Shown here: in pieces, positions 14,413 to 15,579 of the stretch
Layout: each line of letters opens with the position of its first letter
Position numbering within the stretch: the stretch's first letter is position 1
Assembly (NCBI RefSeq): GCF_004138495.1
Contig: NZ_ML142873.1
Span: forward strand, 57,080-72,658
Direction of reading: 5' to 3'
Source: Phytoactinopolyspora endophytica
GTDB lineage: Bacteria; Actinomycetota; Actinomycetes; Jiangellales; Jiangellaceae
Length of the DNA: 15,579 nucleotides
The notes under the pieces: generated by a model
The model's database searches: none
Seen by the model: the letters and a program-made list of their open reading frames with translations, nothing else
What the model was told of the DNA's origin: nothing
Position numbers and translations under genes: made by a program

Positions 14413-15339
14413 CTAGTGAGCGCGTGCGTGGTCTGCGGAGCTCCAGTGCATTGCGTCGTCGCTGGTCATCGGGCCAGCGTCGGTACCTGCGTAGATCCGG
14501 GCCGGGCCGGCCGCGAGGCAATGAACGACGGGTGGCGCATCCACCGCCCGCTGCCAGGTGGCGCCGTCGTCGTAGGAAAGCCACAGCCCGTCGCCTGCCG
14601 TTCCGGCGACGAGTGTGCCGCCTGCGCCGACGGCGAGATCGGTGACACCTGCCGTGACCTCGCCCACCGCCGCCCACGTACCGCCGTCGTCGTCGGACCG
14701 CAGCACCTCCCCCTGCTCGAGAACGGCGATGGCGGTCCGGTCGGACGTGTACGCGACGGCGGCGACCGGTGCCGTCAGCTGTGTGCAGCGCCGCCAGACG
14801 CGGCCGGCCTTGTGCGAGCGGAACAGCCCGTCAGCGGTTCCGGCAATGACGGTGCCGGTGTGCGGGCCGACCGACAGCGTGGTGGCTTCGCGGTCCTGAA
14901 GCCCGAAGCTCGAGCCGACGAAGTGCCGGCCGCCGTCCTCGCTGCGCAGGACTCCGTCGCCGATGGTGGCGGCGAGTAGCACCGTCTCGTGCTCGACCGG
15001 AACGGACACCAGGTCGGCGACCGGTGAATGGCCGCCGCGAACCTGCGCCGGCCACCAGCGGCCACCGGCTCGCAGCGCCATGCCGCCGGCACCGCCGACG
15101 ACGAGGCCGTCGGCGACAGGCAGGAGTGAGGTGACCGGGCCGTCGAACGGGGGGCGTTCGACGGCACCGGACGATGTGTGCGCGACGCCGCTGAACCCAC
15201 CAAGCCACGCGTCGTCGCCGGCAGCCGCGACGGCGAGAACGGCGGACCCAGCTGCGAGCACAGCAGATTCGGCTGCGGGAATCGCGGAGCCGGGGGTGAG
15301 CTCCGGCTGCTCGTCGAGCGTTCGCGCGTGCTCAGGCAT
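14413..15339 (-). CDS. Leaderless Asp-box (BNR/sialidase-like) beta-propeller protein
   Basis: This 308-residue protein is predicted to fold as a beta-propeller. Asp-box motifs (S-x-D-x-G-x-x-W) recur as S-E-D-G-G-R-H-F, S-D-D-D-G-G-T-W and S-Y-D-D-G-A-T-W, with a worn copy S-H-K-A-G-R-V-W, spaced about 40 residues apart. Between them are repeated G-T-A-D-G-L and G-T-A-G-D-G-L turns. No signal peptide, membrane segment or sialidase F-R-I-P or catalytic motif is visible, so it is probably cytoplasmic and not a sialidase. Its ATG overlaps the stop of the GroEL-like gene by 8 bases, implying coupled translation, and the binding-protein gene follows 33 bases later. Function is not known; a scaffold or client linked to the chaperonin is one guess. 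Photosystem assembly factor Ycf48-like and VPS10-like repeats look similar at this level. Confidence 0.75.
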   Translation of the reverse strand: MPEHARTLDEQPELTPGSAIPAAESAVLAAGSAVLAVAAAGDDAWLGGFSGVAHTSSGAVERPPFDGPVTSLLPVADGLVVGGAGGMALRAGGRWWPAQVRGGHSPVADLVSVPVEHETVLLAATIGDGVLRSEDGGRHFVGSSFGLQDREATTLSVGPHTGTVIAGTADGLFRSHKAGRVWRRCTQLTAPVAAVAYTSDRTAIAVLEQGEVLRSDDDGGTWAAVGEVTAGVTDLAVGAGGTLVAGTAGDGLWLSYDDGATWQRAVDAPPVVHCLAAGPARIYAGTDAGPMTSDDAMHWSSADHARAH

Positions 15340-15579
15340 GGCCGGTCACCACCCGGGCCGAGATCAGGAGACCGGCGGTCTCGCCGGCCGCGTCGAGCGA
15401 ACCGGCGGCCACGGAGGCAACATCGATGACGCCGTGTTCGAGCATGTCCGCATACCCGCCGGTGACGACGTCGAAGCCGGTCCCGGCAGCATCGGTGCAC
15501 ACAGTGTCCAGCGCGACCCGGGGCTCCGGGTGCCCGGCGTTGCGGACGATCTGCAGGAAGGGCGCCTGTAACCCAGCAC
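15332..15579 (-). CDS. GroEL-like (Cpn60) chaperonin paralogue, C-terminal part
   Basis: The last 81 codons of a gene running off the right edge are read in the frame whose first complete codon begins at 15577. They match the equatorial C-terminus of group I chaperonins: L-Q-A-P-F-L-Q-I-V-R-N-A-G aligns with the GroEL A-P-L-x-Q-I-x-x-N-A/S-G segment, G-G-Y-A-D-M-L-E-H-G-V-I-D with E-Y-G-N-M-I-D-M-G-I-L-D, and A-G-L-L-I-S-A-R-V-V with the A-G-L-M-I-T-T-E segment. The Asp equivalent to E. coli Asp495, which contacts ATP, is kept. The residues aligned with Asn479 and Ala480, which line the adenine pocket, read Asp and Val. The protein stops soon after (V-T-G-H-A) and lacks the Gly-Met tail of housekeeping GroEL. 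It is therefore a diverged paralogue. The stop lies inside the start of the beta-propeller gene. The N-terminal part is outside the window. Confidence 0.85.
   Translation of the reverse strand, partial: AGLQAPFLQIVRNAGHPEPRVALDTVCTDAAGTGFDVVTGGYADMLEHGVIDVASVAAGSLDAAGETAGLLISARVVTGHA

Noticed and set aside
14413..15339. Sialidase identity for the Asp-box protein
   Set aside because: Asp boxes are shared by many propellers; there is no signal peptide, FRIP-like motif or arginine triad that I can place, so an enzymatic call is not supported.
15364..15579. 71-codon minus-strand open frame at the right edge
   Set aside because: It is Arg/Pro/Ser-rich shadow sequence; the neighbouring frame over the same bases encodes the GroEL-like C-terminus.

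Overview
The window looks like chromosomal DNA from a high-GC Gram-positive bacterium (Actinomycetota). The base composition is strongly GC-rich, several starts are GTG, Shine-Dalgarno boxes are close to AGGAGG, and three exported proteins carry twin-arginine signals. The chaperonin tail at the right edge also resembles actinobacterial GroEL. I cannot name a genus.

Left half, plus strand: two polysaccharide-lyase-like genes of the alginate_lyase (PF05426-type) family lie in tandem. The first (84-1328) is a single-domain Tat-exported enzyme. The second (1581-5495) is a 1304-residue modular Tat-exported protein with the order lyase, FN3, laminin-G/DUF1349-like, FN3, putative Ig, laminin-G/DUF1349-like, putative Ig, FIMAH. 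The 252-base gap between them holds a LacI-type operator candidate, mutually exclusive hairpins, a 38-codon ORF with a good ribosome binding site that overlaps the second lyase start as ATGA, and, in another frame, what looks like a decayed scrap of an Ig-like domain.

Centre: the plus-strand lyase and the minus-strand operon converge at 5495/5711. Between them is a perfect 13-bp inverted repeat that probably terminates transcription from both sides.

Right half, minus strand: one long operon runs leftwards from beyond the right edge. In transcription order it holds the C-terminus of a GroEL-like chaperonin (not in the six-frame list I worked from; found by reading the sequence), a leaderless Asp-box beta-propeller protein, a Tat/lipoprotein solute-binding protein, two carbohydrate ABC permeases, two different ABC ATPases, a YesL/DUF624-like membrane protein and a cytoplasmic agarase-like clan GH-A glycoside hydrolase. 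Genes overlap by 4 to 17 bases or are separated by a few dozen bases at most, so co-transcription is likely.

Working model (inference): the secreted lyases cut an acidic polysaccharide outside the cell, the binding protein and CUT1-type transporter import the oligosaccharides, and the GH-A enzyme trims them inside. The substrate cannot be read from the sequence; a uronate- and perhaps galactose-containing polymer fits the enzyme families. The unexpected part is a chaperonin paralogue translationally linked to a beta-propeller protein at the head of a sugar-uptake operon. No transcription factor gene, RNA gene, mobile element or CRISPR array is visible.
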